From: Euptelea pleiosperma
Lineage: Eukaryota; Streptophyta; Magnoliopsida; Ranunculales; Eupteleaceae
DNA: 64,000 nucleotides
Reading direction: 5' to 3'
NCBI GenBank assembly: GCA_035048495.1
Contig: CM068541.1
Location: 13,895,929-13,959,928 of the forward strand
A program made the translations under genes and the position numbers. The notes under the pieces were generated by a model. That model searched no databases and was not told the DNA's origin. It was given only the letters and a program-made list of their open reading frames with translations. This document shows positions 32,925 through 44,621 of the stretch, piece after piece; positions within the stretch are counted from its first letter, which is position 1, and each line of letters begins with the position of its first letter.

Positions 32925-33283
32925 ATGTAGACAACTTTGGATGCAGAGGGCTCTCGTGGCCCTATATAGTTCATTTTTTGGGCCCACTAACCACGTCGGT
33001 GTTTAGCCCACTCCTGGGTGGATATGCATACCAAAAATCAGCTTGACTGATTAATTCTAACCGTTGAATTAAGTACCATAAAAATATAAGCAAAATACAA
33101 TCCCAAAAAAGTGCTAAAATCAATGGCTAAAAAAAACCAATCAGACTGATTTTTGGTATGTATATCCACCAACGGGTAGGGCCGCTAAACATTCATATGG
33201 TTAGTGGACCCAAAAAAATGAGCTATGTAGGGCTACGAGAGCTCTCTACATCAACTACATCCGAAGTCCTCTGCATCTAAATT
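32925..33283. mobile_element. Foldback MITE, same subfamily as 20073-20438
   Basis: ATAGATGTAGACAACTTTGG and GGGCTCTCGTGGCCCTATAT pair with AGGGCTACGAGAGCTCTCTA and TCCGAAGTCCTCTGCATCTA. The core AAAATCAGCTTGACTG is mirrored by CAATCAGACTGATTTTTGGT. Confidence 0.8.
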
Positions 33284-35772
33284 TTTTTCTCAAAAAAACT
33301 ACATCCTAGTATATAGGTTGCAATTCCAAAATGCTCCATGCACGACTTCGATGTCGTACTGCATCATCTAAAGATTTTACTGATGTTGGTTGATAACACA
33401 TCGGTGAGGCAACATGTATGCTCATATTCTCTTTTTGGATTACTAAATTATCAGTGGTAATGAATGGAATGAACCAAAGGCGAAAGTCTGCAGCCAACAA
33501 GCACAGCCTGTCAATGGTTCGATCGATGTACCCCGGAGGTTCAATTCCGGCGGCAGCAGTAGTGAAGACTGTACTGAGTAAGATGTCGAAACCCGCTATC
33601 ACAACTGAGGAAAGATGGACACCCATCTAAATACGGCCTTGACGACAATGGAATGGATTGTAGTCATTGGTGTCTTGCAGGTGTTCCTGATACTTGGAAC
33701 CATCTCTTATACGCATCTCTGGTCCTTACACCCAGCTCTCCTTTAGTTAAAGCTGCATATCATCAGAGCTTAGAGGCACCTTTTTCTCCCATATGGTCTT
33801 TAGATTTGACACCCTCTTCAGGAGTTAGTTTGGTCTGTCTTCTGTTTTTTCATTTTTCTACAGCGTTTGTCACCTTTTTTGTTCTCTTTTAATTTGTGCT
33901 CCTTTTTGAGATATTCTCGATCTCCCATTAATATATTTTGGACTTATCTAAAAAAAGATGACTAGAATATATAATATAACATCAATTATATCATTTGCAC
34001 CTTTTTGTACAAGAATAAGAGGATTAATTTAAAGTGATTTTGGGGTTGAAATGGTTCTTTTACCAACGATCCAAGAGGAATGTTGTTACGATCCTAAAGG
34101 TTAAGACTTAAACTTTTCACACCTCTATCACCTAGGTGCTTTTGGTGTATTGATTTGGATCTTAACATTTGGTATAAAAGCTAACCCCACGTTATGGGTT
34201 CGGTTCAAGTCACGAGAGGGGGGACCTAAGGAAAGGGCTACCTGGGGGCTCTCTCAAAAAACATAGAAAATAGGGATACCAGAAAAAATTTTGGGGGCTC
34301 ACTTACAAAAAAGTGAGAAAATAGAGGTATCAGAGTGAAAGTCGCGTCAAAGTGGGCCACCATGGACATTGGCCTGGGAAACGTGGTGGAATACTACAAT
34401 CCTAAAGGTAATATTCAAAGAGTAGGTAAACTTCATATGTATTTTAGGAACCATATATATTATACGTGTATTAAACATTTTATATACGAACTTTTAAATA
34501 TAAAAAATGTAAAAAAAAATTTATAATAATAATAATTAAACCTTGTTTTTTTTTTTAATTCTTTGCCAAATTTTAAAACGTTTTTTTTTTCTTTGTCGAA
34601 TTTTTAAAACGTTTTTTTGAATTACAAATCTGAATTATACTTGACAATAACTAGACATGTTGTCATACCCCCAACATTTGGACGACTCGAACTGAAGACC
34701 AAGCCTAACACATGTATGTTGAGAAATCCATGTGAGTAGAAAATGTAGCCAAGATGGTCCAGAAACAATGTCATTTTCCATTAATTTAGTTTTGGGCCAT
34801 CTAAACTTACTTCTGTCCAAACAAGCCCTTAAACCATTTTCATTCAAGCATGTTCCCAGACATTTGTTGATTTGGTAATTTAATGAAATAAAATCACAAA
34901 AAATCCTCAGTCATTGTATCAACCGTATCAACTCAACCTGCTCAGTCCCCAACATGGCTCGAAATCTCGGGATCGGAGTCTAGATCGGTGGGCTCCAATC
35001 CCAATTTAGATCGATCAGATCCAAAACGAGATTGGTGCATCTCGCTCGAGACAACATGAGACTTCTTTAGGAAACAGTGATCTCAAGTGAAATGATCCAT
35101 TTATTGGATCAGATGGGTGAATACCTATCCCGATCCGAATCACCTGATCCAAAACGGGATCAGCCGAGACTTTGGTCCCCAATCAAAATGTTGGGGTTGT
35201 GTTCAATTGTTTCAAAACCGGACCCTTCATTGAACCGGAAAGCTGCCGGTTCAGTTTCAAATGGTTCAATAACCGGTCGACTCTCAATCTTCTGATCCTC
35301 TACTCCAGGGTGTTGGATATATAACTTACCCAACTCCCACATCTATTTGTTTGCCACGTGTACGATTTTGTTTTACAGACTGGAAAAGATAAAAATTGAA
35401 AACTGAATTTAACGTGAGAACGTGATTGAAGAAAGAGGCGTGGAAGTTAGGCACCAGCTCATGGCCTACAGGATCCGGTAACGTCCTAACCGTCAAATCT
35501 CTCTCTTCTTTCTTTCAAAAATTAAAACATGAACCTTCTGAAAAGGATTAAGAACTTTCTAGAATCTGCAACTGCAAGAAAAAAAAAAAGAGCAGTTTTT
35601 TTGCAGAAAGAAGGTTCGAAAGAAAGAGCAAAGAAGAAGAAGATGAAGCGCTTGAACCCAAATCTGTAGCTGCATAAACTCCAAGCTATCCAATCACAAT
35701 CAGTCCTGATCCAGGTCAGTTCCGGTTCGGGTATCAATAATAGGTTCTGGTTTCTATTAATGGTATCAAGGT

Positions 35773-36122
35773 CATGGTTTAAAAACGGCCGTTATAATGG
35801 ATTCGGACCTCCCCCGCTACGTTACCTACCGTTTTAACGCTCAGAAAATAACAGCCGCTATTTTCTCTGTAACGACTGTTATTTTCCGTTAAAACCAAAA
35901 AAAAATTAGAAAAAAATTTGTACGAGAATGCCCGTTATTTCCATTTTTTTGTTTTTTTTCCCTTATAAATGAAAATTTTGAAATTCAAATTTTGTTTTTT
36001 GCGCCATTATTTTTCATTTTTAACCCTGTGCATTACAATCCACTGTAACAGCCATTATAATGGAAAAAAAGGGTAACACCCCCAGTCCGTTATACTGTTA
36101 ATAACAGCCCCTTTTAAACCTT
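35773..36122. mobile_element. Mutator-like MITE copy M2
   Basis: Starts CATGGTTTAAAAACGGCCGT and ends CAGCCCCTTTTAAACCTT, with the internal block GAAATTCAAATTTTG shared by the family. No matching 9-bp flanks remain. Confidence 0.75.
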
Positions 36123-36654
36123 GATAGGGTATATGTTATAGAAAAATGTGAAAAAATGGTCGAGATCGGGGGACCCACCAAAAATCAGCTATGGATTCAT
36201 CTTCTATGTGGGTACACCAAAATGGAGGTCCCCCGAGCCCGACCCATAAAAAAAAAAAAAGTGGAATCTAGAAACAAAAAAAAAAAGGAATTTTCGACAT
36301 ACCCCATGTTATACCCCCACCACCATCACCGGCAACCAACCCACTGGAGTCTCATGGCCAGCCGGCCACCACTTCGGCAATAATTTAAAACTTAAGGTTT
36401 AAAAAAGAAATAGCATAAGATTTAAAATTTTCATTAACATAAATGAAAAACAAGACAAAGCGATTTATATTTTAAGCTTTTGAGATGTGAATTTTGGAAA
36501 GATGGGTTCTCTCAATTTTAAAATATTTCTTTATAAGTTTTAACTATATTTTTGAGGTTTTTTCTACTCAATATTTGCTTAATTCATCAAAAAATCAAAA
36601 AAAAAAAAATCCCAAATTTACCAACATGGTTTTTAATTTTTATTTTTAATCTCC

Positions 36655-36870
36655 TCATTTGATTTGGGGTTTGGTCTAAACCCAGACCAAACCCTTGTTC
36701 TAAAGTTGAAGACACGGGCACTTTCGTCCTTTAATACAAAATTAGGTAGTCAACTCGGGTCAACACTGGTCAAATGACAGTGGACCGAGTCATAAGGGGG
36801 TATGTCAGCTTTTTCAAATTGTGGGGGGTATGTCAAATTTTAAAGATAACATGGGGGGTATGTCAAAAAT
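36655..36870. repeat. Dispersed repeat, copy 1 (inverted copy at 62930-63150)
   Basis: GGTTTGGTCTAAACCCAGAC, GTCAACTCGGGTCAACACTG, GACTCGGT-like and several GGGGGGTATGTCA words occur here in the reverse order and strand of 62930-63150. About 200 bp, class unknown. Confidence 0.75.
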
Positions 36871-37104
36871 TCCCAAAAAATAAACCAAGTTGTAGCAGGA
36901 TTATTTTGGCTCTATTTTAGTGAATCACATTTTTCTGTCCTCGTTTAGTGGTCTACAAACATTTATTGCTCTCTATTATCCTTCCTATTTTAGAACCGAT
37001 TTCTTCAAAAATCCATTAAAAAAGGGATCACCAATAATCTCTTCCCTAGTTTAGTAGGTTCCTTTCACGAACCTAACATTTTTCGTTAATAAAACCCCCC
37101 TACT

Positions 37105-37166
37105 TTCGTGAACTCTTCCAACTCTCTCTCTTTCTCTTTCTCTTTCTCTTTCTCTTCTTCAGCGAA
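37105..37166 (+). promoter_or_regulatory. CT-rich leader of TBL copy E
   Basis: CTCTCTCTCTTTCTCTTTCT repeats directly upstream of the ATG, like the pyrimidine leader of copy B. No TATA box was clear. Confidence 0.5.
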
Positions 37167-40100
37167 ATGGGTTTCTGGTTTCTTTTCTACTCTGCTCTTC
37201 TCATGCTGCTGGTTTCTCTTCTCCACCATGTCAATGGGAAGCAACTTAATAATGTCGCTAGATTGCAAACGAGTGGCTGTGATCTTTTTCAAGGGTCTTG
37301 GGTTCATGATGATTCTTATCCTCTTTACGATGCTTCTACTAACTGTCCGTTCATCGAGAGGGAGTTCAACTGCTTACAGAATGGTCGTCCTGACGAACTC
37401 TATCTCAAATACCGATGGAAGCCCACTTCTTGCGATTTACCCAGGTTTTACCCCTTCTCTTCTCAGCTCTCTCTTTCTGTAGCAGTATGAGATATGTAGT
37501 CTTAAATCTGATGGTTGTGATGATTCAATCATGTTGATTTTAATCATACAGTGGGTCCACTACTGACCAGCACGTTCAGCACATGTCCTAATGTCCTTGG
37601 TTGGGTTCCAGTGTTTCCTGCCCTTTACTTACTTTACTTTGTTCACACGTAATTAAGAGAGTAAAACTTTGATGACAGGGTCCTGTTATCAAGGCCCAAT
37701 GACAACAGGGCGGCGCAGTATGAGTCACGTGGCAAATTCTCAGAGGACTCTAACTGTATGGATGTTTGGCAAAACCCTAGGTGGACCTACAAACCAAAAA
37801 TCAGCTTGATTAATGATTTCAAACCTTTGGATCCTTGTTGTACCTCAAATAATGGTCAAAAATGCTCAACATCACACGGTTAAAATCAACCCATGAAAAT
37901 AATTTCAATCCAAAGCCTAGAAATCACTAATCGGACTGATTTTTGGTTTGGCCAAACATCCATACGGTTAGAGTCCTCTAAGAGCGTGCCATGTGGCTCA
38001 CTCAATGATAGGACGCTGACATCAAAGTTTTACTCTAAATGTGATGTATGTCGAATGATAACATGGTGCCGCCTATCACGGCAATAAAATGATAATGGTA
38101 TTGCGTGGACTTTCAGTTTCAAGGGGACCCACGACTAACTCAAAAAAAATCCTTTTGTGGGGCCCAATACAGTTGGATTTTCAAATCCAACAGTGACACA
38201 AACAGTGACACAACGCCAACTATCAAGATCCTGACAATAGTGTTGCTTTCTTGCTTCCGTGTGCTGGTGATCCCATGATTGATGTTGTGTGAAACCGTTT
38301 GCATCCAATGATTGTTGTTGTGTGTTGGACGGTTGGACCCACTAAAAAATATTCTTTTCTTTTCTTTTTCTTTTTTTAATATACACACGTGATAGTCGCC
38401 TTTATAATACGAATATTAATTTTTTTGTCCTCTTTATGGAAAAAAAAAATGAATTGGGTGGTTGATCTTGATGTAGGTTCAACGGTCAGGATTTCTTAAG
38501 GAGATTTAGAGGGAAAAAGATCCTGTTCGTTGGCGACTCACTGAGTCTGAATCAATGGCAGTCACTCACATGCATGCTTCACGTGGCAGTGCCACAATCC
38601 AACTATACCTCAGTCGAAGGGGAGGGCTTTCCATATTCACATTCCCGGTTTGTTTGTTTTTCTTTTTTCTTTTTTCTTTTTTCATTTTTTATTTATCTTA
38701 TATTTATAGAAAAAAATGGGCGGCTTTCTATATTCACAAAAATCAGTCTGATTGGTGATTTCTAACTGTTGGATTCGACTTTTTTCATCATGGGCTTAGA
38801 ACCCATTCATGGGCCTATTTAAAAGCCAGTGTTGAAAAAATGATCGAATCACATGGCTAGAGATCTCCAATCAAGATAAGTAATGGTATGTAGTTCTATG
38901 TGGGCCGAGCATTCATGGACCAGTGGGCCTGAAAGTGGGTGCAACATGGATTTTTTGAAATTTAAGATAGTGAATATTAACACAAAAATCAGACTGATTG
39001 GTGATTTCTAGCTGTTGGATTCACTTTTTTCAACATCTGCTTAAAACCCATTCATGGGCCTATTTAAAAGCCAGTGTTTAAAAAATGATCAAATCCCACA
39101 GCTAGAGATCACCAATCAAGATAAGTAATGGTCTGTAGCATGGTTATAAAAACGGCCGTTTAAACGGTAGCACCCCAAGCCAGTTCGTTTTTTAATTTAA
39201 CGGCCGTTAAAATTGTTTAAATGGCCGTTAAAATCGTTTAAACAACTGTTAAATTCTGAAAAAATTGTGGAAAAAATGGCCGTTAAATTCCGTATTCCAT
39301 TTTTTTTTAATTTTAAGTTTCAAAATTTGAATTTCAGTGCCTTTTTTCCATTTTTTTCATATTTTTTTCATTTTTGCCCCTAGCCGTTTCAATCTGTTTT
39401 AACGGTTTAAACGGTAACGCCCCAGTCCGTTTAACCGTTAAAACGGCCTCCTTTAAACCTTGGTCTGTAGTTCTATGTGGGCCAGCCAAGAATTTATGGG
39501 CTAGTGGGCCTGAAAAAATGTAGAAGTGGATTTTTTGAAATATTGAGATATTGAATATTAACACAAATCATGGTTTGTGAGAACTAAGTTCTAGAATAAG
39601 TAAATTTTGCGAGATTACAAGTTCTCGACGATGCTTTTCGCAGGAGTACGATGTTACAGTCATGTTCTCTCGCAACGCATTTATAGTCGACATAGTAGGC
39701 GAAACGATTGGTCGAGTCTTAAAACTCGATTCCATCGAGGCAAGCAAAGAATGGCGAGGCATCGACACGTTGATCTTCAACACATGGCATTGGTGGCTTC
39801 ACACAGGAAGAAAGCAACCGTGCGACCTCCTAACACCCTTTTTTTTCAGATTTTATGTTGAGAAGAGAGTCCAACAATGGCTATGTTAACTGTGTTGCAG
39901 ATGGGATTTCATTGAAGAAGGGAACAAGTTATACAGAGACATGGATCGCTTGGTTGCATATGAGAAAGCGTTGACAACATGGGCCAAATGGGTAGACGCC
40001 AATGTTGATCCTACAAAGACTAGAGTCTTTTTTCAGGGCATTTCTCCAGATCATTCCAAGTAAGCTCTGCAACTAGTTAATGAAGAACAAATTAGGAGTT

Positions 40101-40962
40101 TTAATTATTTTTGTTCTTTTATCCCGCACTCAACGACTGGGCTTTTTCTTTATAGGCCCGCAAAAATGTGATTGGTGCAGCCCATTATATCAATTATTAG
40201 GCTGAGCTTGGCTTCATATGTTTAAAAACCCATAATGGGCCGGGCTGGACTTGGCCTAGCTACATATATTCCAGGCCATGGAATGATTTAAGTGGTTTTT
40301 TTTATCGACTCCCCAAGGTTTTATTGTATTTCTCTATTTCCCCGTAGTTTTTTGCAAATTTATCCCTCATCGTGTCGCCGTAAACAGAATCACTATAAAT
40401 AGGGCGACGTTCCATCGTAATTGAGGGAGATTTGGAAGAAATCTAGACCATGTAGGGGGGATATTTGCAAAATACCAACTGCAATGGAATATATACAAAT
40501 ATAGTAAAACATATGGGGGTCAATGTAAATATCTCGTAATTTAATTCCATATATTTTTCATTTCTTTTAAATAATTTTCTCACATTATCTTATTTTCTTC
40601 GTGTAATCGAATTTAATACCATTTTAATTATCAGAGTTTATGAATTTTATTTTTTTTCTTTGTTAATCAGTGGAACAGATTGGAAAGATCCAACGGCGAA
40701 GAACTGCAACGGGCAAACGGTACCATTTAGTGGATCAACATATCCAGGAGGTCCACACCCGGCGGAACTTGTGGTGAACAGAGTGCTGAGCACGATGTCG
40801 AAGCCCGTATATTTGCTCAAAGTCACCACACTTTCACAATTAAGAAAAGACGGACACCCATCAGTTTATGGCCATGGCGGGCACAATGACATGGACTGCA
40901 GCCATTGGTGTCTTGCCGGCGTTCCCGATACTTGGAACCAGCTCCTATATGCAGCTCTTTGA
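37167..40962 (+). CDS. TBL/PMR5-family esterase, five exons, one base short (copy E)
   Basis: Exons 37167-37444, 38477-38647, 39644-39819, 39901-40059 and 40671-40962 keep the same borders and phases as copy B. Exon 1 gives a signal segment ([15 protein letters not shown]) and [18 protein letters not shown]. Exon 2 has [17 protein letters not shown] (GDS at about 112-114), exon 3 [14 protein letters not shown], exon 5 [20 protein letters not shown]. Exon 2 is 171 bases instead of 172. The frame slips at the G run 38619-38622, where one more G would restore the expected reading into FTFP. With that base the product would be about 358 residues. It is either a young pseudogene or a homopolymer sequencing error. 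Introns 1 and 2 hold foldbacks and MITE M3. Group TBL38-43 by recalled similarity. Confidence 0.85.
37661..38034. mobile_element. Foldback MITE in intron 1 of TBL copy E
   Basis: GAGTAAAACTTTGATG at the left and CATCAAAGTTTTACTC at the right are perfect inverted ends. Inner arms pair GAGTCACGTGGCAAATTCTC and GAGGACTCTAACTGTATGGA with CCATACGGTTAGAGTCCTCT and GTGCCATGTGGCTCAC. It gives the best definition of this subfamily's termini. Confidence 0.85.
38735..39130. repeat. Two foldback-family copies in tandem, intron 2 of copy E
   Basis: CAGTCTGATTGGTGATTTCT...GGGCCTATTTAAAAGCCAGT...GATCACCAATCAAGATAAGT-type segments occur at about 38740-38890 and 38985-39130 in direct order. Confidence 0.7.
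39139..39461. mobile_element. Mutator-like MITE copy M3 with perfect 9-bp TSD
   Basis: 323 bp, starting CATGGTTATAAAAACGGCCG and ending GGCCTCCTTTAAACCTT. The 9-bp flank GGTCTGTAG occurs at 39130-39138 and again at 39462-39470. A 9-bp duplication is the Mutator-superfamily standard. It lies inside the foldback cluster in intron 2 of copy E, so it came later. Confidence 0.9.
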
Positions 40963-41534
40963 AGGGAACTAAATAATAATTATTAAATTGGCATAAAAAT
41001 GGCCATGGTTTTTATATATAGATTTTGGTCGCAGTTGTACTTTTTTTCTCTTTTTCTTTTGAAGTTGGAAATAAAACAATTTGTGCGAATTGGAAATTCG
41101 AAATGATAAAAAGAGGAGTCCCCCTAATTTGGGATTTTTTTTTTAATTTCCCTTTATTAACTGTTAAAAAGTGCTTAATTTTTATTTTTTTTCAATTACC
41201 CAAAGGAGGTGGGGGTTAGGCGAACCCCTACATGTTTCTTCAAAGGAAATACTTAAATACAATGGGGGGGACATAATACCTAACCCTAAAAACAAAGAGC
41301 TTACAAGCGATAAGTGCCTAAACCAATTTTGTCCAAGAATGCACTGTTTGTAAATCATAGTTTAATTCATACCTCCCATTGATTGGACTATTATTGCCGT
41401 CTGATCAAAAGCTTAAAGCAAGAACATGTTGAAAACAAATAGTCTGTAAAAGGCTTGATCAGAGAAAAATGTCTATACAATGGATGGCTAGGATTTTGAT
41501 TGGTGCAACTGATCAGTCTATTTGTGGGACCAAT

Positions 41535-41880
41535 TGATCTCATGGGTGCTTAATGGGAGAGCTCTTTCTGGCTTCACATCTATCAAAGAAAAAGAATAGT
41601 TCACAAGACCCTTTCTCACTCTCAATTTCAATTCTCTCTTTTACAGTAGACATGACACTCATAGATGTTGGGCCAGAGCCCATGCTTATTTGGCCCATCC
41701 CTTGGTGGACCTATACACCAAAAATAAGTCTGATTGGTAATTTCTAGCCAAGCCATTCAAGTATTTTTCTTGGGTGATTTCCAATCAGGCTAATTTTCGT
41801 TGTGTAGGTCCACTAAAAGGTGGGCCAGACATTATAAATGCTGGGCCCAGCAGTTGCCACGTGGCATTCTCTCAGGCCTA
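41535..41880. mobile_element. Foldback MITE of the GGATGTTTGG family
   Basis: AGATGTTGGGCCAGAGCCCA, CACCAAAAATAAGTCTGATT and GGTAATTTCTAGCC pair loosely with GGTGATTTCCAATCAGGCTA and GGTGGGCCAGACATTATAAA. The right end has GCCACGTGGCATTCTCTCAG. Confidence 0.65.
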
Positions 41881-42339
41881 AGAGAGCGAGTATGATCTCT
41901 TGGTAAGAGAACCATTTCATTAAAGGCTGTATAGTTGACACTTGACACCCATGTTTGTTTTATTTTTGAAAAGTACTTTTTAAAAAAAACAGTTCTTTCA
42001 GGGTTTTGAAGGGTACTTGTCCAGTGTACAGGCTTTAGTGATTGAGATGGGTCACTAAAGCAAGTGGACCCCAACATCAGGGACTTTCTGAATTCGCCAG
42101 CTGTTGTTCTTTGTCGACGAGCGAAGTACATGTGTCGAATAAGGAAATCAATCAATTATCAACCAAGCGATCAAATAAGGTGATGATGCTGCTTTCTCTC
42201 ATTACTACTTTCTCAAAGGAAAACGCGTTCCCACCACAGCCGTCTCCGCACTGCGGATTATTTTGAAGAAATTTTATTCTGTGGAGCATTTTCCCTGTGA
42301 AACTGTGGAGTGAATAAAAAAGTGCCACCTCGCATAACA

Positions 42340-42830
42340 TTTTTGGGCCCACTGTTGTATGAATGATTGGCCATCACTTGGTGGACGGACCTACACACCA
42401 ACAATCAGCCTCATTGGTTATCTCTATATGTAGTTGGGCTGCGTTTGGATAAGCTTAAAACCATAGTAAACCGGCTTTAGCAGTTTTTAAGCAATTATCA
42501 AAGAAACATGCGTTTGGTAAATTTTAAAAAAGTATTGTTTTAAAGCCCAATAATCACTCAAATCGCCATAAGTGGGTGGCTTCTGCTAATTGCTTTTGTG
42601 GGGAGTCGTTCTTAAAAATATCTCTAAACTTTGAGCTAAGCCAAACGCAACCTTCAAGGGGTAATTTCTAACTGTTGGATTTTAACATTTTTGGATACTC
42701 GAATTGAATGGCTAGAGATCACCAATCAGGCTGATTTTTTTTTGGGTGTAGTCCATCAAGTAGTGGGCCAATCATTCATGGATAAGTGGGCCCAAAAGAG
42801 TGTGCGAGTGGCATTTTCTATGCGCTCCAC
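42340..42830. mobile_element. Foldback MITE split by a GCTGCGTTTGG MITE
   Basis: Left half 42340-42434 (GGGCCCACTGTTGTATGAAT; CAATCAGCCTCATTGGTTAT) and right half about 42660-42830 (GATCACCAATCAGGCTGATT; GGGCCAATCATTCATGGATA) are separated by an inserted element at about 42435-42656 with ends GGCTGCGTTTGG and CCAAACGCAACC. Confidence 0.7.
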
Positions 42831-42984
42831 AACTCTACAGAGAAAAATGATCCACAGAGTAAAATTTTCCATTATTTGGCTTTTTATTCCATAAAGAACT
42901 TGGGAAAGACTAGAACTAGAACCATCTTTCGTGCATTTTTAATGGGGTTTTCATTATTTGATTCAAGAAAATTTCTTTTTTGTG

Positions 42985-43110
42985 TGCTCAGATCAAACGG
43001 CTAGAGATCACCAATCAGGCTGATTTTTGGTATCTAGGTCAGTCAAGAGGAGAGCCAATCATTTATGGTATGTGGGCCCAAAATAATGTTACTTACGTGG
43101 CTCATTTTTA
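42985..43110. repeat. Half foldback-family copy
   Basis: GATCACCAATCAGGCTGATT, TTGGTATCTAGG and GAGCCAATCATTTATGG followed by GTGGGCCC. Only the right-hand half is present. Confidence 0.6.
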
Positions 43111-43429
43111 TGGTCCCCACAGGACCACAAGAAAAAAAATTGGCCTCAGGCTAGCTGGATTTTGTCAATAGGAGTTCAACTTCTACTATACAAAAGACGA
43201 AGCTAATTGCGAAAGCTTGACAGAACTGAAACCGACGCGTGTGGGTCTTTTTTTTTTCGTTTTTTGGTGCAAGCAAAGCGTGTGGGTCTTAAGAGAAGGT
43301 ATACGTACGCAAAGCTATCCACTCTTTTATTTTCTATTTTCCTTTGTGCAAAGGATATTATTATACTATTTTATCATATTTTTCATATACAAACCAACAA
43401 TCAACATGTTTTTGTGTTGTAAAATCAAC

Positions 43430-43550
43430 GGTTAGAAATCATCGATCAAGTTGATTTTTAGTGTTTATCCATGCATTTAGTGGGCCCAAAAATGATCTAT
43501 ATAGGGCCACGAGAGTCTTCTGCATTGGGAATACTCTACATCTAAAAATT
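43430..43550. repeat. Half foldback-family copy (20073 subfamily)
   Basis: ATCGATCAAGTTGATTTTTA...AGTGGGCCCAAAAATGATCT...GGGCCACGAGAGTCTTCTGC...CTACATCTAAA matches the right arm of the 20073 and 32925 elements. Confidence 0.7.
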
Positions 43551-43779
43551 TTCCATCAATAACAGATGTTGATCTCCAATCAACAAGTAAACAACCATGA
43601 ATGAAGAAGAAAAAAAATAAAAAAGAACACAAAGCTTCTCATTTTTTTTTTTCTCTTCTTAATTATTATCTAACCAGACTCTCTAGCTAGGAACTTTCTC
43701 TGAACTCTAAAACTAAACCGATGGACCAATTGAAAAAATTCAAGGACAATATCGATAAAATACCATTGGTTCAGATCAG

Positions 43780-44400
43780 CTGATTAGTCTATTTGTGGGA
43801 CCAATTGAAATTCTCCGGCTTTGATCTCTTGTGTGGGACCCATTGATCTCTTGGACGGGTGCTTAATGGGAGAGCTCTCTCTAGCTTCAAATCTATCAAA
43901 GAAAAAGAAAAACTCAAGGTCCTCACTCACTCTCAATCTCAAGGATCTCTTTTGGAGTCGACTTGACACTCATGGATATTGGGCTCATAGCCCATTTATG
44001 TTTGGCCCATACCTTGGTGGACCTATACACCAAAAATCAGCCTGATTGGTAATTTCTAACCATAAGAGAGCGAATTTGATCTCTTAATTAGCAAGAGAGC
44101 CAAAAAAAATTCCCACATTTTTTGTTCAGATTAAATTACGTGGGACCCACATTAATTGCACCACCTGGCACACTCTTTCAGGCTCACTAGACCTACACAC
44201 CAAAAAACAGCCTCATTGGTGATCTCTCTAGCCTTACTCAAAAAATAAAAAAAAAATTGAAGGCTAGGGATCACCAATCATGATGATTTTTGGTGTGTAT
44301 GGGTCAATCTTTCATGGTTCAGTGGGCCCGAAAGCGTGTGTCAATGTCACGTTTTTATGTGCTCCACAAGTGAAAATGCTCCGCACTACATTTTTCCGTA
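43780..44400. repeat. Cluster of foldback-family segments
   Basis: GGTGCTTAATGGGAGAGCTC...CTCACTCTCAATCTCAA...CCAAAAATCAGCCTGATTGG (43850-44060) nearly repeats 41545-41745. A second hairpin lies at about 44190-44400 (CCTCATTGGTGATCTC mirrored by GATCACCAATCATGATGATT). Confidence 0.7.
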
Positions 44401-44621
44401 GTGCGTTCTCCCATGAGTCATGACTACTTTCTCAAAAGACAACGCGTTCCCAGCAGCCGCCTCTGCTACGCGGATTACTTTTGGTATTTTATTTGAGTAA
44501 GAACTTGGGATGGACTAGATTCTCACTTACTATTTTTTATTCTTTTCTTGCTCTTTCTGAAAAGCACTCTTACGATTTTCCTTCTTAACCTAAAGTGTAT
44601 ATGCACATTTTTAATGATAAC

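Larger units (their letters stand above)
31690..33735 (+). pseudogene. TBL pseudogene D (exons 3-5)
   Basis: Exon 3 (31690-31865, 176 bases, DYGLSVTLSRNPILVDIV to [14 protein letters not shown]) and exon 4 (31956-32114, 159 bases) are intact and the same length as in B. Exon 5 starts at 33455. It has a 4-bp insertion just before the STYPGG codons (near 33521-33528, GATCGATG) and a 23-bp deletion after KMSKP, removing the YLLDVTT codons. [20 protein letters not shown] then appears in another frame and the normal stop is lost. Exons 1-2 were not found upstream. Intron 4 carries a Mutator-like MITE and two foldbacks. It is not functional. Confidence 0.9.
33750..37090. other. Spacer between pseudogene D and TBL copy E
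   Basis: No gene was supported. A LINE-like tail may end near 33955 (GGACTTATCTAAAAAAA). A retroelement-like scrap near 34090-34420 has a weak primer-binding-site word TTGGTATAAAAGC and two ATCCTAAAGGT words. Mutator-like MITE M2 is at 35773-36122, and 36655-36870 holds a dispersed repeat found inverted at 62930-63150. Confidence 0.55.

Noticed and set aside
34090..34420. Possible small LTR element with primer-binding-like TTGGTATAAAAGC
   Set aside because: The primer-binding match is weak, the repeated ATCCTAAAGGT word is short, and no target duplication was found.
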